Origin: Apopatosoma sp963618495
Lineage (GTDB): Bacteria; Bacillota; Clostridia; Oscillospirales; CAG-272
Direction of reading: 5' to 3'
DNA: 16,134 nucleotides
NCBI GenBank assembly: GCA_963618495.1
Contig: CAVESF010000036.1
Span: forward strand, 1-16,134
A program made the position numbers and the translations under genes. Below are positions 1 through 6,110 of this stretch, in pieces (position 1 is the stretch's first letter; each line of letters begins with the position of its first letter). The notes below the pieces were generated by a model. It was not told where the DNA came from. It saw only the letters and a list, made by a program, of their open reading frames with translations, and did not search any database.

Positions 1-67
1 GCTTGAACTTCTTTCTCTTTTCTTCCTTTATTCAGTTTCTTATTACTTTTTTGTCTATAATGAAAAA

Positions 68-110
68 GAGGCTGAGTCAAAAGCATTTAATTAAGCAGAG
101 ACTCAGCCTC
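68..110. terminator. Intrinsic terminator hairpin
   Basis: An 11-bp perfect inverted repeat (GAGGCTGAGTC at 68-78, GACTCAGCCTC at 100-110) encloses a 21-base loop. A TATTTTG run follows on the plus strand and TTTTTC on the minus strand, so it could stop transcripts from either side. It probably ends a gene lying left of the window. Confidence 0.6.
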
Positions 111-148
111 TATTTTGTGCTATAATTATCGCAAAAAAAGAAGAATGT

Positions 149-291
149 ATGAAAATTTGTTGTGTTACTGGACATCGACCGTATAAATTTCCTTTTGATT
201 ATATGGACAGGGACGGAGAAGCGTACAGAAAATATGCAGACGGCTTTATCTCGCGGTAAAGGAGCTTGCTCTCGATGGCTGTAATGTATAT
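149..291 (+). pseudogene. Broken 5' fragment of a SLOG/DUF1273 (YpsA-like) gene
   Basis: The ATG at 149 opens a 36-codon frame beginning MKICCVTGHRP, the characteristic N-terminus of the DUF1273/SLOG family (Rossmann-like nucleotide or ligand binding proteins, usually about 180 residues). The frame stops at 257-259. In the frame beginning at 256 the sequence reads V-K-E-L-A-L-D-G-C-N-V-Y, which is what should follow, so one base was probably lost near 252-253. From about 267 the DNA also matches the 3' end of the permease gene at 2758, so the SLOG gene is cut off after roughly 50 codons. Family membership follows from the TGHRP signature. The frameshift and truncation are visible in the sequence. 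A functional product is very unlikely. Confidence 0.65.
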
Positions 292-480
292 GGAAAATTC
301 CAAAATAAATCTGCCTTTTATGTTTGTTCCCGTCATGAATGCTATTCTTGATATGAAACTGCTGTTCTCCGGAATAATCAATTATACATACTTCTTTATA
401 GTTGTCGGTTCGAATATACTTACTCTCTGATATTCTGCCTTATCAGTTCGCGATATTTCAAAAGCGAGAAAATACTATAA
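267..480 (+). pseudogene. Duplicated 3' fragment of the ABC-2 permease gene
   Basis: This stretch is nearly identical to 2758-2972, the last ~70 codons of the permease gene at 1836-2972. Differences are a few substitutions and one lost T near 420, which shifts the frame. It has no start, no ribosome binding site and only the last transmembrane segments, so it is a non-functional remnant. The duplication continues into the terminator (487-520 versus 2978-3015). A likely history is tandem duplication of the ABC module followed by deletion of the left copy up to the SLOG fragment, within the shared stretch around 272-291. Confidence 0.85.
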
Positions 481-486
481 AAACAA

Positions 487-520
487 TGGCTGAGATAAAG
501 TTTGCACTTTATCTCAGCCA
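487..520. terminator. Bidirectional intrinsic terminator (copy)
   Basis: A 15-bp perfect stem (TGGCTGAGATAAAGT / ACTTTATCTCAGCCA) carries a TTGC loop, with T-rich tracts on both sides (ATTTGGTTTT on plus, TTGTTTTTATAG on minus). It lies between the permease remnant and the 3' end of the XRE gene and can serve both. It is homologous to the hairpin at 2978-3015. Confidence 0.8.
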
Positions 521-529
521 CATTTGGTT

Positions 530-751
530 TTATAATGATTTATTCTGCGGATACGGCGCCTTTTCGTCTGTGAGCGAAAGAATATAGTCTGTCGATGTGC
601 CGAAATACCGTGCCAGTTTTATCAGGATGTCTATCGGCAAGCCTCTCTGCCCGTTTTCGTATTGAGAATATGTGTTCTGCCTGATGTGCAGATAATCGGC
701 AACCTCGCTCTGCGTCAGGTCGAGATCCTCTCTTATATCTTTTAATCTCAT
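530..751 (-). CDS. Small XRE-family HTH repressor
   Basis: This 73-residue protein is almost entirely a Cro/CI-type helix-turn-helix. Helices two and three span about residues 13-38 (LTQSEVADYLHIRQNTYSQYENG), followed by the usual PIDILIKLARYFGTSTDYILSL tail. It has no sensor domain, so it probably acts as a stand-alone dimeric repressor. GGAGG lies just upstream of the ATG. It is divergent from the 33-residue peptide and ABC transporter genes. The intergenic region holds matching palindromes at 786-804 and 812-829, the second overlapping the -10 region of the divergent promoter, so repression of that operon and perhaps of itself is likely. The fold is seen directly; the target is inferred from position. 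Confidence 0.85.
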   Translation of the reverse strand: MRLKDIREDLDLTQSEVADYLHIRQNTYSQYENGQRGLPIDILIKLARYFGTSTDYILSLTDEKAPYPQNKSL

Positions 752-761
752 AAAAACCTCC

Positions 762-790
762 GATATTTTATAAAATTATTATAAAATATC
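762..790. promoter_or_regulatory. 29-bp perfect palindrome upstream of XRE gene
   Basis: GATATTTTATAA at 762-773 and TTATAAAATATC at 779-790 form a perfect 12-bp inverted repeat with a 5-base centre. It lies directly upstream of the ribosome binding site of the repressor gene, a typical place for an autoregulatory operator. An AT-rich hairpin in the mRNA leader is the alternative. Confidence 0.5.
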
Positions 791-829
791 TCGTAATGAG
801 ATATTGACTTTTATCTCAATTTGTGATAT
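786..829. promoter_or_regulatory. Two operator-like palindromes with the same geometry
   Basis: Site 1 is ATATCTC-N5-GAGATAT at 786-804. Site 2 is TATCTC-N5-GTGATAT at 812-829, with one mismatch in the right arm. Their centres are 25 bp apart. Site 1 touches the -35 and site 2 covers the spacer and start of the -10 of the divergent plus-strand promoter. This is what a small XRE repressor operator pair looks like. Binding is inferred, not shown. Confidence 0.55.
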
Positions 830-832
830 TAT
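804..832 (+). promoter_or_regulatory. Sigma-A promoter for peptide/ABC operon
   Basis: TTGACT (804-809), a 17-base spacer and TATTAT (827-832), 57 bases upstream of the 33-codon ORF. Confidence 0.75.
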
Positions 833-863
833 TTTTGTGACGAGTTTTTCGTCATGCGGAAAT

Positions 864-1066
864 GCGGAGATTCGGAAAGGAGAAATATATGGCAACAGGA
901 TTACTTATAGGCGGACTTGCAAGTGCTTTTGGCATTTGCCTGAGTTGGGTTATCGTTGGCATAAGAAGTGCTAGACGCTGGTTTAGATAAATAAGCATTT
1001 GATTCATTTTTTCAATATCTGAGTTTTAACTTTTACTGAGTATTTCATTTGATAAAGAATCTCCGC
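864..1066 (+). repeat. Inverted arms flanking the 33-codon ORF
   Basis: GCGGAGATTC at 864-873 and GAATCTCCGC at 1057-1066 are perfectly complementary 10-mers. The left arm ends just before the ribosome binding site of the small ORF. The right arm lies inside the spacer of the putative second promoter and about 35 bases before the ATPase start. In a read-through transcript they could pair and enclose the small ORF. Confidence 0.35.
889..990 (+). CDS. 33-residue single-span membrane peptide
   Basis: The ATG at 889 follows a strong ribosome binding site (AAAGGAGA, 876-883) at ideal distance and has a consensus promoter upstream, so it is probably translated. The product starts M-A-T-G-L-L-I-G-G and has one hydrophobic stretch of about 22 residues (4-25) with glycines and a single Cys. 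It ends in a basic tail with four Arg (RSARRWFR), suggesting an N-out/C-in membrane peptide. I do not recognise a family. It lies between the XRE operators and the ABC exporter genes, so it could be an accessory subunit, an exported peptide, or a small toxin-like or regulatory peptide. Coding status is well supported by signals; function is unknown. Confidence 0.6.
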   Translation: MATGLLIGGLASAFGICLSWVIVGIRSARRWFR

Positions 1067-1077
1067 TTCCTTATTAT
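1049..1077 (+). promoter_or_regulatory. Possible second promoter before ABC ATPase gene
   Basis: TTGATA (1049-1054), 17 bases, TATTAT (1072-1077). Transcription would start about 18 bases before the ATG at 1102. It is weaker than the upstream promoter, so the ABC genes may be read from either. Confidence 0.4.
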
Positions 1078-1101
1078 ATTATAATTTTACTGGAGAAAAA
1101 T

Positions 1102-1833
1102 ATGATAGCTATTGAGAATGTGAGCAAGCGATTTCGCGACAAACTTGCCGTAAACAGTGTTTCTTTTACGGCGCGGGCGGGCGAAGTTACAGGGCTTATC
1201 GGTGCAAACGGCTCGGGAAAAACAACGATAATGAGAATGATAGCCACCGTATATAAGCCGGGCGATGGAAATATAAGCGTCTGCGGGGTCGATGTCAAGA
1301 AAAATCCAGCGGGGGTACGCAAAAATATAGGCGTACTTCTCGGCGGAGATATTTCGCTTTACAGAAGATTTACCGCATATGAAAATATAGAATATTACGC
1401 TCTGCTTCAGGGAATGAGCAAAACCGAGGCAAAACAAAGCATAGAAGTTTTATCTGAAACACTCGGCATAAAAGATTATCTTTACAGAAAGGTTGACGGC
1501 TTTTCCCGCGGTATGAGACAGAGGGTTGCGTTTGCCCGTGCAATAGTGCATGACCCACAGGTGATACTTCTTGATGAACCGTCAACAGGACTTGATATAT
1601 ACAGTATACGGGATGTTCAGAATTTTATTATCTCCTGCAAAAAGAGAGGTAAAACGATTCTACTTTCCACTCATAATGTCAGCGAAATGGAAAATCTTTG
1701 TGATAAGGTAGCGGTGCTTGATAAAGGAAGTAAAATATTCGAAGGAGATATACAATGTCTTATTTCGGATACGAAAAGCGAAAATCTGATGGATGCGTTT
1801 TTCAAACTTGTAGATTGCGGAGAGGAGAAGTGA
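1102..1833 (+). CDS. ABC transporter ATPase, NatA-like
   Basis: This 243-residue cytoplasmic ATPase would energise the ABC-2 permease encoded next. The Walker A motif GANGSGKT is at residues 34-41. The signature region FSRGMRQR is at 134-141, Walker B VILLDEP with the catalytic Glu at 159, the D-loop GLD after it and the switch His at 191 (STH). The sequence most resembles the NatA/CcmA class of short ATPases that pair with ABC-2 exporters of sodium, drugs or peptides. TGGAG precedes the ATG. The stop lies two bases before the permease start, so the two are co-transcribed. Substrate cannot be read from the ATPase. Confidence 0.92.
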   Translation: MIAIENVSKRFRDKLAVNSVSFTARAGEVTGLIGANGSGKTTIMRMIATVYKPGDGNISVCGVDVKKNPAGVRKNIGVLLGGDISLYRRFTAYENIEYYALLQGMSKTEAKQSIEVLSETLGIKDYLYRKVDGFSRGMRQRVAFARAIVHDPQVILLDEPSTGLDIYSIRDVQNFIISCKKRGKTILLSTHNVSEMENLCDKVAVLDKGSKIFEGDIQCLISDTKSENLMDAFFKLVDCGEEK

Positions 1834-1835
1834 TT

Positions 1836-2972
1836 ATGAAAAATTTTTGGACTGTACTTCGTAAGGAATTTCTGGAAACATTCAGAGATGTGCGCAGTCT
1901 TATAATGCTTTTTGTCCCCGTTTTGATATTTCCGCTCATGTTTTCCTTTGTAGGTACGCAGATAGACAAGGCGCAGGAGGATGTGAAGAAAGAAATAAAA
2001 ATAGCGGTGTCTGACGCAAGCTATATTGAGCTTTTTTCGGGAGAAGAAAGATTCAAGGCAAAAATTTTCGGAAATGTGACAGAGGCTGTGCGTTGTGGCG
2101 ATGCGAATATAGGCGTAAGTCTTGGCGATGAGGGAATTTTTGTAGTGGAATACGATGCAGGCTCGATGTATTCTGCTTCGGCACTTGCCGAAATAACTGC
2201 GGTTTTGGATGTACTCCGCGAGCAGGCTATTTTCGATGCGCTTGAAGCTTCGGGAGGCGATATGTCATCTATGAGTGCATACCTTTACGAGACGAAAGCA
2301 ATATCTTCCGACGATTCAAATGCGGCAAGCAGTATAATAGTGAGTCTTGCCCCGATGATGATTATAATGTTTATATTCAGTGGCGGCATGAGCGCGGCGG
2401 TAGACTGCTTTGCGGGAGAAAAGGAACGCAAGACCATGGAATCCGTTCTTTTCACGCAGGCTGAGCAGGGAAGTATATATTTTGCAAAATTTATGAATGT
2501 CGCTATCATAAGCCTTATTTCAATGTTGCTTTCTGTCGGCGGATATGTGATTTCTCTGCTGACAAACGATAGCCTTGTCAAGCTTTATGGAGAAGAAAAA
2601 ATTTCATTCGCCTCCGCAAAAACAATTTTACCTATTATAATAATAGTATTTTCAACGGCACTTTTTTCTTCGGCTCTGATGTCGTTTCTCAGCGTAAGTG
2701 CAAGAGGTACAAAAGAAGCACAGATGCGGATGAGCATATTGATTATAGCGCCGTCAGTGCTTTCGATGGCTGTAATGTATATGGAAAATTCCAAAATAAA
2801 TCTGCCTTTTATGTTTGTTCCCGTCATGAATGCTATTCTTGATATGAAACTGCTGTTCTCCGGAATAATCAATTATACATACTTCTTTATAGTTGTCGGT
2901 TCGAATATACTTTACTCCCTAATATTCTGCCTCATCAGTTCGCGATATTTCAAAAGCGAGAAAATACTATAA
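1836..2972 (+). CDS. ABC-2 type permease, NatB-like
   Basis: This 378-residue integral membrane protein is the likely partner of the upstream ATPase. I chose the ATG at 1836, not an upstream ATG at 1755, because GAGGAG sits at ideal distance and the N-terminus MKNFWTVLRKEFLETFRDVRSL is the usual cytoplasmic start of ABC-2 subunits. One span follows (about residues 20-40), then a large extracytoplasmic domain (about 45-165). Next comes the cytoplasmic-loop motif AGEKERKTMESVL typical of NatB/YhaP-type proteins, then about five C-terminal spans. Export is the family role; the substrate is unknown. Its 3' end and terminator are duplicated at 267-520. Confidence 0.88.
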   Translation: MKNFWTVLRKEFLETFRDVRSLIMLFVPVLIFPLMFSFVGTQIDKAQEDVKKEIKIAVSDASYIELFSGEERFKAKIFGNVTEAVRCGDANIGVSLGDEGIFVVEYDAGSMYSASALAEITAVLDVLREQAIFDALEASGGDMSSMSAYLYETKAISSDDSNAASSIIVSLAPMMIIMFIFSGGMSAAVDCFAGEKERKTMESVLFTQAEQGSIYFAKFMNVAIISLISMLLSVGGYVISLLTNDSLVKLYGEEKISFASAKTILPIIIIVFSTALFSSALMSFLSVSARGTKEAQMRMSILIIAPSVLSMAVMYMENSKINLPFMFVPVMNAILDMKLLFSGIINYTYFFIVVGSNILYSLIFCLISSRYFKSEKIL

Positions 2973-2977
2973 AAAAC

Positions 2978-3015
2978 AACGGCTGAGATAAAGTGCAAAC
3001 TTTGTCTCAGCCGTT
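2978..3015. terminator. Bidirectional intrinsic terminator of the ABC operon
   Basis: A 17-bp stem (AACGGCTGAGATAAAGT / ACTTTGTCTCAGCCGTT, one G-T pair) carries a GCAA loop, with T-rich sequence on both sides. It ends the plus-strand ABC operon and the convergent minus-strand gene ending at 3031. It is the parent or sister of the hairpin at 487-520. Confidence 0.85.
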
Positions 3016-3030
3016 TATATTTGTTTTGCT

Positions 3031-3549
3031 TTAATCGAGCTCAAAGGGAAGTGAGTCCAGTTTTTCGCCGACATCATATCTTGTGAGAGTGAGGCGATTT
3101 GGTATCTTCAGCTTCAGCTCGTCATATTTGTCATAATGTTGCAGGCGAAAGCGCTTCAGCTTCCATTTGTCGTTTTCTACCGATGCGGAGCTCAGATGGG
3201 CTATATATTCACTTTTTTCTTCGCCTGTTGTGCGTATATTGACGCCCGCACCTGTGTTTACCGAGACGGAACATTTCACAAATGAGCCGTCAGCCGCTTT
3301 TATGTATGCGAAAGAATTATGCTTGCCGTTTTCCTGCTTCATATTTATTATATAGAAGTTTCCGTCGTCCGAAATCCATATGGATTCTTCATAAATAAAG
3401 TCACGGCTTATTTTGGTTGACATTCTGTGACCATTGGGAATAGCGATGCTGAGATAATATAGGAAGCAACCGATAAAGCAGAGCGCTATGATGGCAAGTG
3501 CGATTATTGTTGCCACTATGCCGATGGCTGTCTGAGTACCTTTTTTCAT
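3031..3549 (-). CDS. Membrane-anchored protein of unknown function (paralogue B)
   Basis: The 172-residue product has a short basic N-terminus (MKKGTQ), one strong transmembrane helix at about residues 8-34 and then an extracytoplasmic domain rich in beta-type sequence. I recognise no family. It is clearly a paralogue of the protein encoded just upstream: both have an ES(I/V)W(I/M)SDD motif after the membrane helix, an N-(S/T)-(F/L)-A-(Y/F)-(I/V)-K motif, a K-C pair, and a closing G(E/D)..(D/E)..LPF motif. The start overlaps the stop of the upstream gene as ATGA and is preceded by AGGAGGTGG, indicating translational coupling. It may be a sensor or binding protein, but this is only a guess. 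Confidence 0.75.
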   Translation of the reverse strand: MKKGTQTAIGIVATIIALAIIALCFIGCFLYYLSIAIPNGHRMSTKISRDFIYEESIWISDDGNFYIINMKQENGKHNSFAYIKAADGSFVKCSVSVNTGAGVNIRTTGEEKSEYIAHLSSASVENDKWKLKRFRLQHYDKYDELKLKIPNRLTLTRYDVGEKLDSLPFELD

Positions 3550-4037
3550 GATGCCACCTCCTCTTGTATGAAAGGAAGTTCGATATCGCCGATGCCGTAG
3601 CCTGTCATATGAAGCTCATTTTCGAGCGATAAACCAAAGCGTTCTTTTGCGGGATATGCTACGGATGGGGAGAGCGTCATGGTCAGCGCGCTTTCGGAGA
3701 CTTCTTTTACTGCAAGGCATGCAACGCGCCATGTGTGTCCGAGAGCATCTGTTTTGAATATGACGAAAATATTATCTTCTTTGCTGTCTACCTCATAGAT
3801 ATCGCATTTTTCCCATTCGCCGGAAGAGCTTTTTACAAATGCGAGCGTATTTTTCACGCCGGAAGACTTGGCTTGCGTAACTATGCAGAATGTTTTATCA
3901 TCGCTCATCCAGACCGATTCGGTGCTGAATACAGGGGTGTAATAGGCAATGGAGATTTTCATTCTGAGTCTATCTCGTTTTTCTGACATATGTGATGCAC
4001 AGGCAAAACCTATCGTAACAAGCAAAGCTATGAGCAC
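3546..4037 (-). CDS. Membrane-anchored protein of unknown function (paralogue A), start uncertain
   Basis: The GTG at 4037 gives 163 residues, but the true N-terminus is probably further upstream. The frame stays open to 4082 and adds R-K-S-L-K-I-Y-L-I-V-I-A-A-I, which completes a full transmembrane helix with a positive inner end. In that frame the only ATG (4091-4089) is followed two codons later by TGA (4085-4083). GAAAGGA lies just before that ATG, and the GTG at 4037 has no ribosome binding site. So either an unusual initiator (ATA at 4082) is used, or the start was damaged by mutation. The extracytoplasmic domain matches paralogue B (ESVWMSDD, NTLAFVK, LPFI). No family recognised. Confidence 0.6.
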   Translation of the reverse strand: MLIALLVTIGFACASHMSEKRDRLRMKISIAYYTPVFSTESVWMSDDKTFCIVTQAKSSGVKNTLAFVKSSSGEWEKCDIYEVDSKEDNIFVIFKTDALGHTWRVACLAVKEVSESALTMTLSPSVAYPAKERFGLSLENELHMTGYGIGDIELPFIQEEVAS

Positions 4038-4082
4038 TATCGCGGCGATAACTATGAGATAGATTTTTAAGGATTTGCGTAT

Positions 4083-4418
4083 TCAAATCATTCCTTTCTA
4101 TAAATATTTTGGTACAGTTTTAAGCAGATTGCTTATCTGTCCATATATATTGTATCACAAATTACATTTTTTGTAAATTGACCGAATGGATAAAAATCGG
4201 GGGGGGGGTAAATGTGAAAATGATACAAAAAATGATAGCAACTTGGTGCCGAGATGAGCATTTACGGATCGTCGGGACAGGAGTGAACGATCTCTTCTCA
4301 TAATTCTATACGGCAACAGCAAGCCATAGTCCGTCTCGGCGACGCCGACACACATGCTCCGCACATGTGTCCATTCCCCATCGGAGAAAGCTTATAATAA
4401 AGTATTTTGTCTGCAACT
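4083..4418. other. Gene-poor interval with promoter, G10 tract and hairpin
   Basis: This interval holds the minus-strand promoter at 4149-4177, a small palindrome AAGCA-GAT-TGCTT (4122-4134), a run of ten G (4199-4208) and a 7-bp hairpin ACACATG/CATGTGT near 4350-4372. A minus-strand frame (4364 to 4155) is open, but it starts at GTG without a ribosome binding site and crosses the poly-G run, so I do not call it a gene. Confidence 0.5.
4149..4177 (-). promoter_or_regulatory. Promoter for the paralogue A/B operon
   Basis: On the minus strand, TTTACA (4177-4172), 17 bases, TACAAT (4154-4149), with a TG shortly before the -10. Confidence 0.6.
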
Positions 4419-4455
4419 AAAAATATCCTCACACGGAATGTGTGAGGATATTTTT
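4419..4455. terminator. Strong intrinsic terminator
   Basis: A 16-bp perfect stem (AAAAATATCCTCACAC / GTGTGAGGATATTTTT) carries a GGAAT loop. It sits 14 bases after the stop of the minus-strand gene ending at 4469, with a T run on either side. Confidence 0.9.
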
Positions 4456-4468
4456 GTGTATGATGTAA

Positions 4469-5257
4469 TTATTCGGTTACGGGGTCGGGATTGACGCTCC
4501 AAGGGAGAACACAATTTCCGTTACACGGGCGCTCAACCCAAGTGGTGCTACCGAAGCTTTCGTAGCAATCACTGCACCCGATTTCATAAAGATAAAAATG
4601 ACTTGTGCCGGAATGATAATGCTGACCTGTCCATTCGGCAATTGAAGCGCTGCCATGAGCGGTTTTATAAAGTATAAATCTTATCTCGCTTTCGTAAGTA
4701 ATTGTTGGTTCATAGTAAATACCATAAGCAGAACCCTCATTTATCCAATTAACATTGTTTGACGGAGCCTGATTGAATTTCAAAACAGCAGTTCCGCCCG
4801 GTTTGTGAAGCCAGCCCACAGAGGTCAATTTTGCCACATGATAGTCATTCCACCTTGCATTGTCTATTACATCGTCCAATGTTTCATCTTTTCTTATGGC
4901 AATTACATTTTCCCATATTCCGATAGAATCCGGACAGTTAACCTGTATTCTTGCGCAAGCATATCCCAAATCGCCATTCAAATCAGCATCAATAACTTCT
5001 GCAAGATCAGCGATGCTGCCTAAATGATTGTAAGATCCGCCTGAAAACTCTCCTGGCTGACGAGCGCGTTCTGTGCGACCGATTGCAAATGCATAGCAAT
5101 TATAGTTTGGCATCGTGGCAGGATCCCATGCATATACAGTGCTGTTTTGCAATGTATACGATAATGCATTGGGGGCAAGTTCAGTTGCTAAAATATTAGT
5201 TCCGAAAGATAAAATCATGCAAACCGATATTATAATGGCAATCAATCTTTTCTTCAT
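4469..5257 (-). CDS. Secreted protein with papain/NlpC-like Cys-His pattern
   Basis: The start at 5257 is preferred over an upstream ATG at 5281 because AAGGGGGA lies right before it and a classic signal peptide follows (MKKRL, then a hydrophobic core to about residue 20, likely cut after the ILA motif near residue 24). The mature protein has NYNCYAFAIG at 51-60, WNDYH ending at His140, and GWLHKPGG at 148-155. A Cys in an NC(Y/H)(A/S)(Y/F)A context, followed ~90 residues later by DYH and W-x-HKPG, is a pattern I associate with papain-like/NlpC-like secreted Clostridia and phage proteins, so Cys54 and His140 are candidate catalytic residues. The C-terminal part has a Cys-rich patch (CSDC, CNGNC). 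Assignment is tentative; activity is not shown. It follows a small lipoprotein gene by 72 bases. Confidence 0.65.
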   Translation of the reverse strand: MKKRLIAIIISVCMILSFGTNILATELAPNALSYTLQNSTVYAWDPATMPNYNCYAFAIGRTERARQPGEFSGGSYNHLGSIADLAEVIDADLNGDLGYACARIQVNCPDSIGIWENVIAIRKDETLDDVIDNARWNDYHVAKLTSVGWLHKPGGTAVLKFNQAPSNNVNWINEGSAYGIYYEPTITYESEIRFILYKTAHGSASIAEWTGQHYHSGTSHFYLYEIGCSDCYESFGSTTWVERPCNGNCVLPWSVNPDPVTE

Positions 5258-5329
5258 TTTGTCCCCCTTGTTAATTAGCAAAGTTGATGCAAGTTAATGC
5301 GGGCAACTTATTTTCAGCTTGTTTCTTTT

Positions 5330-5686
5330 TCAATTATTAACTATTGAATATCCGTAATACTCCTGTACGATGATATTAATTTTGATAATAAGTTCCTTAT
5401 AAGGAACTTCCATGCTGATACGCATTACAAAAATATCAAGAATATCTCTTTCCATTCGTGTCATAAGTGATTTTAAATCCATATTAGCTTCTTCGGGAAT
5501 AGTAACTCCGCGCTCTTCGAGAAACTTGACAAGTTCCTCCTGACTGAGAGAGGAAAGCAGAACCTTTCCCTTTGGCACGTTGTCAGCTGTTATACTACGT
5601 GGCTTTTCTTTTTCACCGCAAGCAGAAAATATAAGTACCGCTATGGCAATGACTAAAAATAAAGCTAAAATTCTTTTTTTGTTCAT
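5330..5686 (-). CDS. Small lipoprotein of unknown function
   Basis: The product has 118 residues. I place the start at 5686 because AGGAGG lies nine bases upstream and a lipoprotein signal peptide begins there (MNKKR, hydrophobic 6-19, lipobox F-S-A-C with the acylated Cys at 23). The longer frame to 5758 runs through a terminator hairpin and is not credible as coding. The mature part is mostly helical and charged (LSQEELVKFLEERGV, then about 50 residues with predicted amphipathic helices) and ends EYYGYSIVNN. No family recognised. It heads the operon with the secreted Cys/His protein, so a partner or anchoring role is possible. Expression appears controlled by the leader at 5719-5900. Confidence 0.75.
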   Translation of the reverse strand: MNKKRILALFLVIAIAVLIFSACGEKEKPRSITADNVPKGKVLLSSLSQEELVKFLEERGVTIPEEANMDLKSLMTRMERDILDIFVMRISMEVPYKELIIKINIIVQEYYGYSIVNN

Positions 5687-5712
5687 ATTAAATTCCTCCT
5701 TGTAAAAATCTG

Positions 5713-5756
5713 AAAAAAGCGCATAAACCGACCGTGTCGCAGTCCGGCTTATGCGC
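5713..5756 (-). terminator. Intrinsic terminator/attenuator in the lipoprotein leader
   Basis: Read on the minus strand, GCGCATAAGCCG (5756-5745) pairs with CGGTTTATGCGC (5730-5719), with one G-U pair, and is followed at once by TTTTTT (5718-5713). It lies between a consensus promoter (5907-5935) and the lipoprotein start (5686). It should therefore cut transcription of the operon unless antiterminated. Confidence 0.7.
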
Positions 5757-5853
5757 ATGCATGAATGATTTTAATCTGTCCTCTCCGAGATAGGGGGACA
5801 TATCGCGCCTGCATGTGCCGTAAACGTGACCGCACATAGGAAAATCTACGCAT
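5749..5853 (-). CDS. 34-codon Arg-rich leader ORF
   Basis: ATG at 5853 follows AGGAGG at good distance and is the first ORF after the promoter at 5907-5935. Eight of 34 residues are Arg, encoded by CGT, AGA, CGG and CGA, and the product ends H-A-C-A. Its TAA stop (5751-5749) lies inside the left arm of the terminator hairpin, so a ribosome finishing the ORF would cover the stem. That arrangement resembles a leader peptide controlling attenuation. It has no long run of one amino acid, so the signal sensed is unclear. An overlapping frame with several Cys (CGHVYGTC) also exists but has a less convincing start. Confidence 0.45.
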   Translation of the reverse strand: MRRFSYVRSRLRHMQARYVPLSRRGQIKIIHACA

Positions 5854-5906
5854 AATGTTGCCTCCTGTCATATTGTGTGCCAAGCATTTGTTATACTTGC
5901 ATTTGT

Positions 5907-5935
5907 ATTATACCATATTTTGTGTAAAATGACAA
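5907..5935 (-). promoter_or_regulatory. Consensus promoter for lipoprotein operon
   Basis: On the minus strand, TTGTCA (5935-5930), 17 bases, TATAAT (5912-5907). Two direct ACAAATGC repeats follow just downstream and might bind a regulator. Confidence 0.8.
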
Positions 5936-6110
5936 TAGAACTTGCCGAGTTATTTGTGAATAACTTGTGAACATTCGGAATTTCGCGCTCTCGGAGCACG
6001 ACGAGGACGCCGCCTCCTCAACGGCACCGCCTTCCCCAAAAGGCGGGCGAAAACTTTAATTTGGCTCGTGAAAACTTTAAAATGACAGCGGAAATTTTAT
6101 CGGCGTGCGC

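Noticed and set aside
4155..4364. 69-codon minus-strand open frame with GVAETDYGLLLPYRI
   Set aside because: GTG start without a ribosome binding site, runs through a G10 tract and overlaps the operon promoter; kept only as an observation.
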